DNA of 64,000 nucleotides from Flaccisagitta enflata (GCA_965153355.1 OZ231127.1:69874001-69938000), one strand, 5' to 3'. Positions 1 through 16,170 are shown, counted from the stretch's first letter. The notes: a model not told the origin generated them from the letters alone. Program-made: numbers and translations.

Positions 1-872
1 CCTCAATGATGCTACCTCATCCTTAGCCTTAACCTCGTCAACTAACATGCATTAACTAACTTCAGCCCCTCGATGATGCTACCTCACCTTCACCCTCAAT
101 CTTACCCTTGTCAATTAACACGCTCTCACTAACCTAAGCCCCTCAATGACGCTACCTCACCTTCACCCTTTATCTTACCCTTGTCAACTGACACGCTCTC
201 ACTAACCTAAGCCCCTCAATGATGCTACCTCACCTTCACCCTTAATCTTACCCTTGTCAACTGACACACTCTCACTAACCTAAGCCCCTCAATGATGCTA
301 CCTCACCTTCACCCTTAATCTTACCCTTGTCAACTGACACGCTCTCACTAACCTAAGCACCTCAATGATGCTACCTCACCTTCACCCTCAATCTTGTCAA
401 CTGACACACTCTCACTAACCTAAGCCCCTCAATGATGCTACCTCACCTTCACCCTTAATCTTACCCTTGTCAACTGACACGCTCTCACTAACCTAAGCAC
501 CTCAATGATGCTACCTCACCTTCACCCTCAATCTTACCCTTGTCAACTGACACGCTCTCACTAACCTAAGCCCCTCAATGATGCAACCTCACCTTCACCC
601 TTAATCTCACCCTTGTCAACTGACACGCTCTCACTAACCTAAGCCCCTCAATGATGCTACCTCACCTTCACCCTTAATCTCACCCTTGTCAACTGACACG
701 CTCTCACTAACCTAAGCCCCTCAATGATGCTACCTCACCTTCACCCTTAATCTCACCCTTGTCAACTGACACGCTCTCACTAACCTAAGCCCCTCAATGA
801 TGCTACCTCACCTTCACCCTTTATCTCACCCTTGTCAACTGACACGCTCTCACTAACCTAAGCCCCTCGATG
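1..872. repeat. 73-bp satellite array, about 12 copies
   Basis: Tandem array with a 73-bp period. The phrase CCTCAATGATGCTACCTCAC recurs at 68, 141, 214, 287, 360, 427, 500, 573, 646, 719, 792 and 865. One step is 67 bp because of a 6-bp deletion near 392. Copies differ at only a few sites (for example TTACCC/CTCACCC and GCCCC/GCACC). The array begins at the window edge, so its true length is unknown. It ends at about 872 and passes into unique sequence. No long open frame runs through it. Confidence 0.97.
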
Positions 873-1225
873 AGGCGAGATTATGTTCCATTGACGTTTT
901 TTATCCTTTCCTGGCGTCCGGCAGGATTTATAGCAAGATAGAGAAAGTAATTGAAGAGGAGGAGGAGGAGGGGGAGGAGGAGGAAGAGGAAGATGATGAG
1001 GAAGAGGTGAAGAAGGAGGAGGAGGAAGAGGAAGAAGTGGATGATAAGTAATAAGGCAGGAAAAGAGTATAAGAAGGGGCGGAAACTGTAATCAGCGCAC
1101 GGGTAGAAAAAAAAAAGATTAGAGAAAAAAAATTATGCGAAACAATGAGAAGAGGGAGAGAAGGGAAGGATGGAGACAAAAGAGTGTTGGAATGGAGACA
1201 CAATGAGACAATGTTGAAAAAAAAA
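873..1225. other. Purine-rich spacer, no gene
   Basis: From about 950 to 1040 the + strand is almost only G and A (imperfect GGA/GAA triplets). The remainder is A-rich. The open frames here are serine runs from the triplets. Nothing gene-like is seen. Confidence 0.8.
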
Positions 1226-1383
<158 letters not shown>

Positions 1384-1707
1384 ACTGGAAGACAGACCAA
1401 GGAAAGAGAGGGAAGATTAGAAAGATTTGAACTATAAAAAGATACTGACAATAAATAGATGCAGCATAAGCAAAAGAATGTAAATCAAGTTTGATGAGTA
1501 ATGACCCCAAAAAAAAGTTGATTGAGAGTAGACGAGCAGTAGAAAGAGAAGGAAAATTTCCAATGCAAATGTATAAGCTGGTGGTCAGTGGGACTTGATA
1601 ATGCTGATGTGAGGGCGTTTCCCGGACCAAGAAGTGAGAAAGAGAAAAAAAGATTCAATATGAGAGGGAAAAAAACAAGCGAAGTGAATGGAGTGAATGG
1701 AGAAAAG

Positions 1708-1756
1708 GCATGGGGCATGGGGCATGGGGCATGGGGCATGGGGCACGGGGCATGGG
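1708..1756. repeat. 7-bp minisatellite (GCATGGG)n
   Basis: Seven tandem copies of GCATGGG, one with GCACGGG. Confidence 0.95.
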
Positions 1757-1844
1757 ATCGTTTCCTCCTTTTAATCCGCTGAGTGGAAAGAAAGATAAGC
1801 AAAAAGAATGACTGACAGATGAACAATCAAGGAAAGATTCACAG

Positions 1845-1992
<148 letters not shown>

Positions 1993-2221
1993 ATTCAATG
2001 GAAAATATGCTGCAAATGTAAAGGAACTCACATTTGACCTCACAGCGAGTGGCCACAGAAGAAATTGGCCAATCTTATCGATGGAAAAATTGCCAAAGAA
2101 AGCTCTCATCCATTTGACAGCTCGATGTTTGGAATTTTATTTCTGATTTGATCCATGAGCTTCTAGTAAGCTCCACGACAACACGTTCCAGGATGTAACA
2201 TTCATTGGCCAAATATTCGCA

Positions 2222-2238
2222 AACAACGACAACAACAG

Positions 2239-2337
<99 letters not shown>

Positions 2338-2351
2338 AAACAACAACAACG

Positions 2352-2382
<31 letters not shown>

Positions 2383-2383
2383 C
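2222..2383. repeat. (CAA)n microsatellite
   Basis: About 54 trinucleotide units with GAC, GAA and AAA interruptions near the ends. It may be the tail of a decayed retroposon like the SINE 170 bp downstream, but no tRNA-like head was recognised upstream. Confidence 0.95.
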
Positions 2384-2568
2384 GTTCCGCGGCTGCCAAG
2401 ATGTAAGTGCTTTGGCGTGGCCTTGGTGGGAGAAAGAAACAAACACCACGGAGTCGTTAAAAAGGAAGGTGGCGGGAAGTGGATCTGGTAGACTGGTTGA
2501 TCCGCAGTGGGCTTCATATTTGATTGTTAGTGTCTGAGGGGGTGATGGTTGGGGATGGGGGTTAGTGG

Positions 2569-2622
2569 TGGCCGAATGGCTACGGCTCTTGCCTTCGAAT
2601 CCGGAGGTCATGGTATCGATCC
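2569..2622 (+). promoter_or_regulatory. Pol III A/B box promoter of the SINE
   Basis: The A-box matches the tRNA consensus TRGYNNARNNG closely. The B-box GGTATCGATCC differs from GGTTCRANNCC at one position. Spacing is normal for a tRNA-type internal promoter. Activity is not shown. Confidence 0.6.
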
Positions 2623-2853
2623 CCGCTAGCGTTCCCCTCTCAGACGTAGCGTTGCTAGCGTAGCGTAGTGTGTCGTTATGATTAAAATGAAAGCTCCCCA
2701 TATGGTTGAAGCAGACAGTATGTTGACACGACATTAACAGGTGTCTTAGATAGAAAAATCCAATGGCATGACCAAAACTGGTGGACTGAGTGACCTCTGT
2801 GAAAATTAGATGCCGCATCGATGCTCATATTGCCCGGGTAGACTGCCCCGGTT

Positions 2854-2971
<118 letters not shown>

Positions 2972-3010
2972 TGGGGGATATTGATTTCTTGATTCCTTCC
3001 AATCACAATA

Positions 3011-3117
3011 TTTTTTTTTTTTTTCGAATCAATTTCCCTTTGTGTGTTTGTTTTTTTTTTTTTTGTTTTTTTTTTTTTTTTTTGTTTGTTTTTTTTTCTT
3101 GTAGCTTTTTTTTTTAT
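3011..3117. repeat. Poly-T tracts broken by G
   Basis: Runs of 8-18 T separated by single G, GTTTG or CTTG, low complexity. The phenylalanine-rich frame over it is not a gene. Confidence 0.9.
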
Positions 3118-3573
3118 GTTGCAAGCCACCTCTTGCCAATTGTTTTCGCTTCTCTTGGCATGGAAAAGGTGTATCTAACTAGTTTTAACAGTAACAGTGA
3201 CAATGGTCAACGACATATACGGAATAAGTTTTCAGATAGAATAGCACTGCACCAACTAATCGACTGGGCAACCAACTAATCGACTGAGCTGGACTTTTGG
3301 AACCGCGTCGCCAGAAATTTAAATAAATGGGAAAAAAATATGATCGTGGCTCTCTAATGCATAAATCCCGGGATTCTCGCGGCTTAAACATGATTTTTCC
3401 CTCATCATTATTGGCCTTCATGGGATTCCGTCTTTCATCTGTCATAATCAATGATCATAAATTTCGTTAACGGCCCATAGCCAAATGCTTTTCACAATCA
3501 GCAGAGAATTCTCTCTTTTTTGGGCAGCGGCCCCGAAGGGGACGAAGTCCTGTAGAACACAGGGGGACTTTCG

Positions 3574-3629
3574 TTCGTCTGTTCGTTCGTCCGTTCGTTC
3601 GTCCGTTCGTTCGTCCGTTCGTCCGTTAG
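3574..3629. repeat. (CGTTCGTC)n microsatellite within family B
   Basis: Tetranucleotide array of CGTT and CGTC units, next to the inverted-repeat head of the element. Confidence 0.92.
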
Positions 3630-3721
3630 TCCCCCCTTCATCAGACCCCTCAGGCCTCAAATCTGGCCTCTCAGGCCGCAAATCCAGCCTCTCAGGTCTC
3701 AAATCCAGCCTCCCAGGCTTT

Positions 3722-3819
3722 CAGTGCTTTCACGCTCAAGGAAAAAAACATGATAATCATGTTTTTCCAATGAATAAAACCTTATTATCAGGATTTCTTC
3801 CTTGAGCGTGAAAGCACTG
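3722..3819. mobile_element. 98-bp foldback MITE
   Basis: The arms CAGTGCTTTCACGCTCAAGG... (3722-3743) and ...CCTTGAGCGTGAAAGCACTG (3798-3819) are perfect 22-bp inverted repeats. The interior has a second palindrome, AACATGAT/ATCATGTT, at 3748-3763. It interrupts the minisatellite of family B copy 1, so it is a later insertion. The target duplication is unclear because the flanks are repetitive. Confidence 0.8.
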
Positions 3820-4282
3820 CTCAAATCTGGCCTCTCAGGCCTAAAATCTGGCCTCTCAGGCCACAAATCTGGCTTCTCAGGCCTCAAACCTGGCCTCTCA
3901 TGCCTCAAATTAGGCCTCTCAGGCCTCAAATCAGCCATCTAAACCTCTATTTATTGCTCTCAGGCTTCAAATCAGTCCTCTGGCCTTTCATCCCTTAATC
4001 CAGCTCTCTCAAGCCTCAAGTTAGCCCTCTCAAGCTTCCAATCGGCATTCTGAGGCCTTATATCAGCCTTCTTAGACCTCAGTTTAGGCTCTTGAATGCC
4101 TTCAGTCAGCCCTCTATAGCATCTCATCCACTTCCTCAGGTAGGACGAACGAAAGTCCCCCTGTGTTCTACAGGACTTCGTCCCCTTCGGGGCCGCTGCC
4201 CTGCTTCCCCTCACTCCAATTCACAATCACTCAAAGCAGGGCAACGGGTATCGCTGACCACATATTGCCCTTGGGCGACCTG

Positions 4283-4498
4283 TTCTTTGTAATGATTTAG
4301 TGGAAAAAGTAAATGACTTCGTGTGGTTTAAGCTTAACAGCCATTCTCTTCTCCTTTTCGTAAGTACTATTTACTAACGCAATCCCGGATCATACAGCAC
4401 TGATATCGACTGCCACGAGAAATCTGCGAAGCCATCATTGATTTTTTTTTTTCTTTTTCCGGCTTGTTATCTGGCTTTGAAAATGGGAGATGAAATAA
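4283..4498. other. Spacer between two head-to-head family B copies
   Basis: About 215 bp of unique sequence between the hairpin ends of copies 1 and 2. Nothing recognisable. Confidence 0.7.
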
Positions 4499-5113
4499 CC
4501 AGTCGCCTAAGGGCAATAAGTGGTCATCGTTACCCGTTGCCCTGCTTTGCATGATTGTGACTTTGAGTAAAGTTAAGAAGGGCAGAGGCCCTGATGGGGA
4601 CTATCCTCCATCATTCCTCACTCTTATATCTGAGATAGGGGATACCTCCATCCTTTGCCTCTAGCTGCTCTTGTCCTGCTTTCTTCCCTCGCTATGACGG
4701 CTGCCTTGAGACTTCCTCTTCCACAGCTTTATCTTCCCCTCTCTTGTCTACTCAAGAAAGGTCTGCTGCATTCTATGAGACGCCACAACCTTTCCCTTTG
4801 CGTCTATTTCTCCCAAACTATTATGTCCATGAGGACACTGCTCTCTATCCCTAAGAGTGTCATCACTTTCCCTGATCCTTAGGCTTTACCCGTATGTCTA
4901 ACCCGTCCCCTTTAGGCTAGTCATTACCCAAAGCTAAAGATAGCAGATTCTTAAGGCGTGACATAGCTGATATGAGGCCGGAGATCTCGAGAGGGCTGAC
5001 TTGAAGTCTGAGAGGGCAGAATTGGGGAAAGATGAGCAAAAGGACGAACAAACAAATGAACAAAAGTCCCCCGCGTTCTACAGGACTTCGTTCTCTTCCG
5101 GGCCAATGCCCAA
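4499..5113 (-). mobile_element. Family B copy 2 (reverse)
   Basis: Begins with the hairpin end: CAGTCGCCTAAGGGCAAT, GGTCATCGTTACCCGTTGCC, then AAGAAGGGCAGAGGCCC. It finishes with the inverted head GTTCTACAGGACTTCG...GGGCCAATGCCC at 5075-5112. The interior is more diverged than in copy 1. A short frame containing 'GRGPDGD' at about 4580-4600 comes from the family B head sequence and is not a reverse transcriptase. Confidence 0.75.
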
Positions 5114-7677
<2,564 letters not shown>

Positions 7678-8460
7678 AAAACAGTTAGAAGGCAGACATG
7701 TTTATTCTGTATATAGAGACGCAAATGGAAGGAAATTCAATTAGAGGCCCATCGTCAATCAACGGTGAATCAATTGGAATAGGACAGGAAATGAGACAGT
7801 GAGAAAATGATGGAAAGGTAGAATATCAGGCCCAATGAAAAAGAGGTGTGAGTAACGAGAGAAAAAAGAACCGAGACAAGCCTTTGCTGTTGACGGCCGG
7901 ATGACGTTCAGATGGCGGACTATTGCATTGCATTGCCAGATCTGAGAATCAAAAACCGTGGGAGGAAGTAATGAATAACATCTCGATGTCTATTATACAT
8001 CCTGTTCCGTACTTCATTCACCATTCATCATTCAACATCGTACATTATTTATCTTTTACCATTTACTATTCAACATCCACCAGTAACCATTCACCTTTCT
8101 CTACTTACCATTTACTGCTCACCATTTTACCAATTACGGCAAGCGATGTTTTCTGTTCATTCCAGAAATAAAAGATTACGGCAATCGCTATTCGCCATTC
8201 GTCATAAACAATCCACCATCTATCATTCTACACATTCCTAGGTTATCCCTGTATCTGGCTCTGGATCACGGCATCGTCGGCATCGATTTGACCTGTACAT
8301 TTCATATTTGCCTCATTTATTGCTTCATCAAAGCAAATCGAGTTTACGTCAAATTGTAAAACGAGCTGGCTACAAAATTCAAAATCGTATCACTACCCGA
8401 TATTTGGAAAACAATCTTTTACATTAGGACGGGTTTGTCCGTTAAAACTGAAAAGAACAG
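7678..8460. other. Unique sequence with a degenerate CCATT-rich stretch
   Basis: At 8010-8230, phrases such as CCATTCATCATTCA, CCATTTACTATTCA and CCATTCACC recur without a fixed period. No gene. Confidence 0.6.
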
Positions 8461-8640
8461 GGCCGGATACTAGGTAAACATAGCCGCGGAGAGCTGGGCA
8501 GGGGCAGTCAAGTAGGGGGCCAGTCAAGTACTCAGGCGGGACTCCGCCGCGGGAGCGACAAAACAAAAAACGCACTATTTTGACAAATATAACGGATGGA
8601 CGGACGAACCAGTGGCTGATATAGTTGCGTTTCCGCGACT
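8461..8640 (+). mobile_element. Family A copy 1 (diverged)
   Basis: Starts GGCCGGATACTAGGT, contains GAGCTGGGCAGGGGCAG and a short GGATGGACGGACGAAC block, and ends TTGCGTTTCCGCGACT. It is recognisably family A, but the core array is short and the hairpin arms have one mismatch. Confidence 0.75.
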
Positions 8641-8907
8641 TGAAATACACTGTCATGATGCTGTAAATCCGTTAATGTTTCAATGTTCCGTGACACTGGA
8701 GGGTTCATGGGGCTGATCGAAATTCAGCCTGTTGATTCATTTTTGCTGCGAAGTCCGGCTCACTTAGTTCTCCTTTTAGCCTGTCATTCTTTTGTTGCTT
8801 GCAATGTCTTCTGGATTAGAAAATATCCATCGACCATGAACGAAGATTTGTCTAAACACTTGGTTTCATGTTATAAAAAACGAGCCAGTATACTTGTGCG
8901 CGAGCGC

Positions 8908-9023
<116 letters not shown>

Positions 9024-9144
9024 TCCAAAACTGAAAAGAAAATGAGAACACAAAAAAAAAACCTTTGTCAAGTTTGTGAGGAATAAGCAGTGAAATGAGG
9101 GAGTTCCAAAATGAAAGAAATGGAGTATAAAGCAATGAAAAATT

Positions 9145-9275
<131 letters not shown>

Positions 9276-9536
9276 TTTCCGCTTTGTTTTCCCTTTTTTC
9301 TCTTGCTTGTCACATTCTCTTGAAAACAAAGAAAAAATGCCAGGAAATAAAAAAAGAGACACCAGTGCTGAGTTAAGGACAAATGAATAACTGGCAAACA
9401 AGCCCGACCGGGCAACGATGCGTCCGGGCCGTGTCTTTGCGTGTATTGATCATGTGACATATATGGAGAGACAGATGGACCAACAGACGGGTGAAACGAC
9501 TAAGTGGTAAAGGAGGCTCTCAAAACATGTTGGTTG

Positions 9537-9700
9537 ATCATTTGTTTCAGTATAGGATCTCACATTGGCCAAAAACAGCCGAGAAACGCGGTTTTTACAC
9601 TTGCGTAACGGACATACGGACGGACCGACGGACGGACCGACGGACGGACGGACGGACGGACGGACCCTCGGATAGAGATGCGTTCCTGACGGACGCATCT
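9537..9700 (+). mobile_element. Family A-like element with a variant hairpin
   Basis: Contains GCGGTTTTTACACTTGCG, a (GGAC)n array at 9608-9666, and ends AGATGCGT...ACGCATCT at 9676-9700 (8-bp arms). It has the family A layout (tetranucleotide array, about 10-25 bp, terminal hairpin), but the hairpin sequence differs from AGTCGCG on both arms together. Confidence 0.65.
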
Positions 9701-9709
9701 AAAAAGAGT

Positions 9710-9887
<178 letters not shown>

Positions 9888-9906
9888 CCGATTCCGATTC
9901 CGATTC

Positions 9907-10282
9907 GAGTGTCCGTGTTCGTTTGTCACCAAAAGTGGTTGTCTACTGTCTAGACGGCCTTTACTGCTGGGATTTGTGTGTATGGTGTTTGGCAAAGTAA
10001 AAAGGCCAAGGTTCTTTTTACAGACACTTAACCCTTTGACTTTATCGAAAATCCACCGAGAGCCTCTGTTTTCCAGCAGCATTTGAGGGGGAAAGAAGTG
10101 CGGTATAGGTAAGGAGTAGGTAGGCAGTGAGAGTGTGATTCCTGAGCAATAGAACTTACTTCGTATTTAATTACTTTTTTTTTTATCTTTTCGTATTTGT
10201 TTAAGGCGTCTTATATACCTGCTTTGTTACTTGGCTTCTTTCAGTATTCTACATTTTCAGGTTGTTATTTCTTATCGAGATT
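9907..10282. other. Unique sequence, no gene seen
   Basis: No repeat or coding signature beyond short T runs. Confidence 0.6.
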
Positions 10283-11468
<1,186 letters not shown>

Positions 11469-13511
11469 TTTCTGTCCTAAAATGATTTTCTTATTGAAGA
11501 AAAGAGAGACAAAAAGAGAGAGTATAAGCTAAATGTAAATACATTCATGAGTTTTAGTTGTGGTTTTGAACTTGCGGGTAAAAAAGAGGGCAATTGAGAC
11601 AAGGAAAGTAAGGATTAGGAGGCTCAAAGAAGGAGATCAAGAGGAGAGGAAAATGCTGATGACAAACAAGATGAGACGGAAAAAAAGGCGATCACTGGCA
11701 AAATAAAAGAGGAGGAAGTGGAATGAAGGGGAGGAAGAGGAAGAGGAGGAGGAAGAGGAGAGAATAAAAGAAGAGAGATGAGCAAAAGAAAACAAAAAAA
11801 GACAAGAAAAAAAGGTAGTGGTGAAGAGAAAGGAGGAAGATGAGGAGGAGGAAGAGGAGGAGGAAAAAGAAGGCAAAGAATGTGGATATTATTTTACATG
11901 TGGAGGAGGATTGTTGGGGAGGATCAGTCCCTGCCAGTAAGATAAAAAAAAGTGAACAATAGGTGCATGAGACAATACCGGGTGACAAAGAAAGGCGGAA
12001 GATAAGGAGAATAGAAAAGCAGACAAAGAAGGCAGGAGATAAAGGAAAAAAAGAAGAATAAGAATGAGAGAGAAAAAAAAAGGAAAAGAAAAAGAAAAAA
12101 GGTATGAGTATGAAGAAGAGCCAGAAGAAGCAGAAGAAGAAATAGGGATTTGAAGAAGAAGACAGATAATGGAAAGAAAATGTAGCGTCAGCTAAGACAA
12201 ATAAGAAATGAGTGGTAATCACAAGCGGAAACAAGAGAAAGCAGACCCATGTACCTACTCTCCAACTTTGTCCATTAAACAAAAAGTTTACGGTAGATAT
12301 TACCAGGAGATGGGTGTTAGAAAGAACATTTTTCTCCAGTTGTGTGTTGCGAAGATTATGTACTTAGGGGTGTCGTTTGGCGACATGCTACACAATATAG
12401 ATAAAACAAGGATGGAAACATGACTACCCATGTGACCATGTAGCTTGTGGTTAAGCGGGGCATATGATAACTAGCCATGAATGCAGAAAAAAGATATGTT
12501 TGGCCGATACAAGATAGATACTCATAGAGTTGGGGAGCACAAGACCAGGAAACAAAAAAGAAAAGAAAAGAAAAGAAAAGAAAGGAAGAAAAACACAAGC
12601 ATTCAATAAGAAAGGTGGATTGGTTGACAATGTTTACTTGTTAACCACGATCAAGTCTAAAGAATGATGAGACAGCTTTGGCGGATGAACATGGACAGTA
12701 ATTGAAAACAAGAGAGGGAGGGATCTCATGTCAAGTAACAAAGAATCAAGAGTGGTTGGCTGTCACCGCTGTCACTGCACTCTTTATGAACTCGCTGCTA
12801 CCACCACTTTCTGTCTCTCTTTATAAGCTCAATGCTGTCACTTCTCTCTTTAAATGGGGGCTTCCCATAGGCGCGTTGTGATGGCAGAAGACTCACTCAA
12901 TGGGTAGCTTGGTGCTTTGCCCAAACATGTCACAAAATACTTGCTGCACGTGCACAATGCTTTCAAACATGAAGTGTATCTAATGTAAAGGCAGTCGAGG
13001 GGCTGAGCTGTTGGCAGCGCTACAGTGCCTTGGCCAAAGGTCCAAGGCCCAAGGCCCTTGGGCCATGTTCCGTCGCAGTGCTAGTGGGCATACTGCGGCC
13101 GGAAATTATTACATGGACTTGCATGTCAACACAGCCGGCAGAATGTAAGAAGCACGAAGAGAACCAGCACTCCAGCAGCCGTGGGAAAGAATTCATAAAC
13201 GCTTCCCATATGTTGGCAGCGCGACATGGCTTTGGTTTCATCCTATCGCCAATAGTATTGGGCGGACAGGGCTGTGAGGTTGTGTTTTATCATAATTGTC
13301 TTACTGTGGGTATCACGATTCCGCATGTCATCATAATCAGCGGACTGTGAGAAGCGCGACCGGGAGACTGTCACTTTTGCCTTGAAATGCGAGCCTCCGT
13401 CCATTCAGTCCCTTATTTACTTTGTTTTCTCCTTTCATCCTTCTTTCCTTATCCTCTATCTCTATCTCTCTGCTTATCTTTCATGCTCTTCTTTTCCTTT
13501 TATCTTTTCCT

Positions 13512-13512
<1 letters not shown>
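11469..13512. other. Two kilobases without a gene; purine-rich first half
   Basis: From 11500 to 12200 the + strand is dominated by GA-rich low complexity (AGAGGAGGAAG-type). The pyrimidine-strand frames there are S/F/L-rich artefacts. 12540-12585 has (AAAGA)n. 13020-13075 has short GC-rich repeats (CCAAGGCCC). A 106-codon frame at 13030-13350 has no recognisable domain and is not called. Confidence 0.65.
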
Positions 13513-13584
<72 letters not shown>

Positions 13585-13586
13585 TC
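13513..13586. repeat. Compound (CT)n-(CTTT)n microsatellite
   Basis: 17 CT units pass into 10 CTTT units. Confidence 0.96.
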
Positions 13587-13691
13587 CCCTTTTCCTCACC
13601 AGCAGTTTTGCGTCTTGTGTCCCGTTGAAGTGGAGGATGTTTTTCATACAAAAAGGCAAAAAGAGACGCCGACGTCCATCGGAATAAAGGA

Positions 13692-13820
<129 letters not shown>

Positions 13821-14537
13821 GAAAAAGTGAAGGTGGCAGACATACTGACATACAGACTACCACTCAAAGACAATAGTAGGGTGCGCAAGCAAATCTGCAC
13901 TGGCTCAGCATTCTAAATCAACTTTTATAAATAGAGCTACAAAATTGCAAAACCCAAAGTTGCCTGAACTCCTGCAAATGTGTCCAATCTGTAGCTCCAT
14001 TTGTCTAGGCGCAATACTTCTTCATAGCTGACTAAAAATGTAGAGCTTGTGCTGAATTCTTTTCACACCCTGTTTTAAGAGAAAGAAGAAGAGACAGAAG
14101 AAAGAGGTCACAGAGAGAGACAGAGACAGAAATGGAGAATTATAGATAAGTAAGAAAACCAAACAGGGACGAGGTTGGTATAGAGTGATTAGAAGTAATA
14201 CTGTTGCATATCTTTACATGAATATGGATCGGGGGACAAAGACTGAAAAAGGGGGAAAGAGAAGGGGTAAGTGAAAAGAGGGTCGACGAGTGATATGATT
14301 GGGCACCAGGCGGAAACTTACCAAATGGCGGAAAAGGTTTGTTTGACCCGTAAGAAAAAACCAGGAAGAACACGGACGGAAAATGAAACAAAACGAAGGA
14401 GAAAGGGAAAACCTTTCTTTATGGATGGAATGAACAATAGGATGAAGGAATATAAAAGATTGGAAGGATTCATGAATGTAAAGGAAAGTGAAAGCAGAAA
14501 GGAACAATCGAAAAGAAATAAAACAAAAGGAAGGAAG
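13821..14537. other. Unique sequence, no gene seen
   Basis: A-rich. The pyrimidine-strand frames lack any domain. Confidence 0.6.
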
Positions 14538-14600
<63 letters not shown>

Positions 14601-14601
14601 A

Positions 14602-14673
<72 letters not shown>

Positions 14674-14702
14674 AAAAAAGAAAAAAAGAAAGAAAAGAAA
14701 GA
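14538..14702. repeat. (AAAG)n microsatellite
   Basis: About 40 units, with one missing base near 14602 and AAAAAAAG variants at the 3' end. It resets frame once. Confidence 0.97.
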
Positions 14703-14963
14703 ATCAGATAGAAAGGAAAGAAAGGAGAACAGTAGGGAGAAAAGAACAAAGGTAGAAAGTAAGAAATAAGAAAGAATTATGAAAAAAACAGGAAGGAAAG
14801 AAAGAAAAAAACAATGAAAAAAACAAAAAGCGACGCAGAAGGTAAGGGAAAAAATGAGGGAGAAAGAAAAACAGTGACCTCTGATAACACAGATGCAAGA
14901 AAAAAAAGGTCGGCCGTGAGTGACCCTTTGTGTGACCAACGCGTGTCATGCCTGAGCGCCTGT

Positions 14964-15181
<218 letters not shown>

Positions 15182-15602
15182 TTCTTCTTTTTTTCTGTCT
15201 CCCTTAGACTTTTCGTTTCGACCCCTGACAGCCACGCACGGCCCATTTCCCTCTTCAAATTTATCATAGAAATCTGTCAGTGAGCCTTTCTGCGCAGCAT
15301 TGGGATTCCAAGGGCCCTCTGTGTTGCCCCTGATGAAAGCCCTGCCCACATTGGTTTGATTGTGGCCTAATTAACAAGGACCGTTTTCTTTTTTTCTCAT
15401 CTATCACAAATTTAGTCCTAATCCATCGTTTTTTTGTTTCTTTTCGTATGAGTAAACAATGATTACACAATCATTTATCCTTGACACATTTTGCCAGATA
15501 TATTTCTCATTTTCTAACGAGACCACGAGGTCCCTCACTCGGTCACGTTATGCAGGACAGCAAAACATCAAATTACTGATCAAGCATCCACATTAAAAAA
15601 AC
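15182..15602. other. Unique sequence, no gene seen
   Basis: No feature I can support. Confidence 0.6.
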
Positions 15603-15688
15603 AAAGCCGGATACACGGCCACCGAAGTCGTGTGTGGGTGGACAGGGGAGGCCCATAAACGCTGAAAAAGCTTAGTGTGGCCGACCTG

Positions 15689-16127
15689 CAGTACGATGGG
15701 AGCAATAAGGGCAGTGCATAGAGGGCCTTTTATATTCTTACTGTTTGAAGGAAGAACCTAAAGCTTCATTTTTTCTGAAAGCTGATGGTCAAAAGTATTG
15801 AGTGAACACAAAATCCTACATCAAGTGATTCAAAACAAAACTGACAATTACTTTCTAATGACTGCATGTGGCTCAATCGCTCTGTTGGTAGAGTGCTGAA
15901 GTTGAGAAAAGCAACTACTTTCTCTTCAGAGTCAAAGGTTCAAATCCAGAGTGGTGTTGCACTTTTTTTCTTTTTGGTCAACAGTTACAGCTAGAGGTAT
16001 GATACTATATTCACACAAAGCTCTTGCCCCTCAACTTTTAGAAAAACCATAGTTCAAGCTACTTTGTTAAGATAGTGCAGCAGGAAATGACCCTCCATCT
16101 GAGGTCCTCATTGCTCCCATCGTACTG
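15689..16127. mobile_element. 439-bp TIR element containing a tRNA-like gene
   Basis: Perfect 18-bp terminal inverted repeats: CAGTACGATGGGAGCAAT at 15689-15706 and its complement at 16110-16127. Internal to them the similarity continues imperfectly for about 20 bp. It interrupts a family A copy. The interior is AT-rich apart from a tRNA-like segment at 15869-15970. No open frame for a transposase. The target duplication is not certain; TA at 15691-15692 and 16124-16125 would fit only with shorter terminal repeats. Confidence 0.8.
15866..15970 (+). tRNA. tRNA-like gene or pseudogene
   Basis: A-box-like TGGCTCAATCG (15869-15879), D-arm-like GCTCTGTTGGTAGAG, and a perfect 6-bp stem CTGAAG/CTTCAG (15896-15901 and 15924-15929). 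That stem encloses 22 nt, which would fit a 7-nt anticodon loop plus a short intron. A consensus B-box GGTTCAAATCC lies at 15937-15947, and a T7 run at 15963-15969 would end Pol III transcription. The acceptor stem is poor (about 4 bp) and the T-stem has mismatches, so it is probably a pseudogene or a SINE head rather than a working tRNA. Confidence 0.5.
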
Positions 16128-16170
16128 TACCATCTGACCGACTATCCAACCAACAGACAGCGGGTACGCG

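Larger units (their letters stand above)
3517..4282 (+). mobile_element. Family B copy 1 (forward)
   Basis: Starts TTTTTTGGGCAGCGGCCCC (from about 3517). Then come GAAGTCCTGTAGAACACAG, a (CGTT/CGTC)n array at 3574-3629, and a degenerate 20-25-bp minisatellite (consensus GCCTCTCAGGCCTCAAAT) at 3640-4130. An inverted copy of the head follows at 4147-4203 (CTGTGTTCTACAGGACTTC...GGGGCCGCTGCCC). The 3' hairpin region has GCCCTGCT at 4197-4204 facing AAGCAGGG at about 4235-4242, then TATCGCTGACCA. It belongs to the subfamily with AGAACACAGGGGG. It has no coding capacity and contains a foldback insertion at 3722-3819. Confidence 0.85.
15603..16170 (+). mobile_element. Family A copy split by a TIR element
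   Basis: The left part runs from AAAGCCGGATACACGGCCACC (about 15603), through GTCGTGTGTGGGTGGACAG, to TGGCCGACC at about 15688. The right part resumes near 16137 with GACCGACTATCCAACCAACA and AGCGGGTACGCGA. Between them lies an element with 18-bp inverted repeats (15689-16127). The A copy is therefore older than that insertion. Confidence 0.7.

Noticed and set aside
4575-4882. A frame with 'KKGRGPDGD' resembling the fingers motif of LINE reverse transcriptases
   Set aside because: The bases are the family B head (GGGCAGAGGCCCTGATGGGG) by position and alignment with other copies. No further RT motifs follow.
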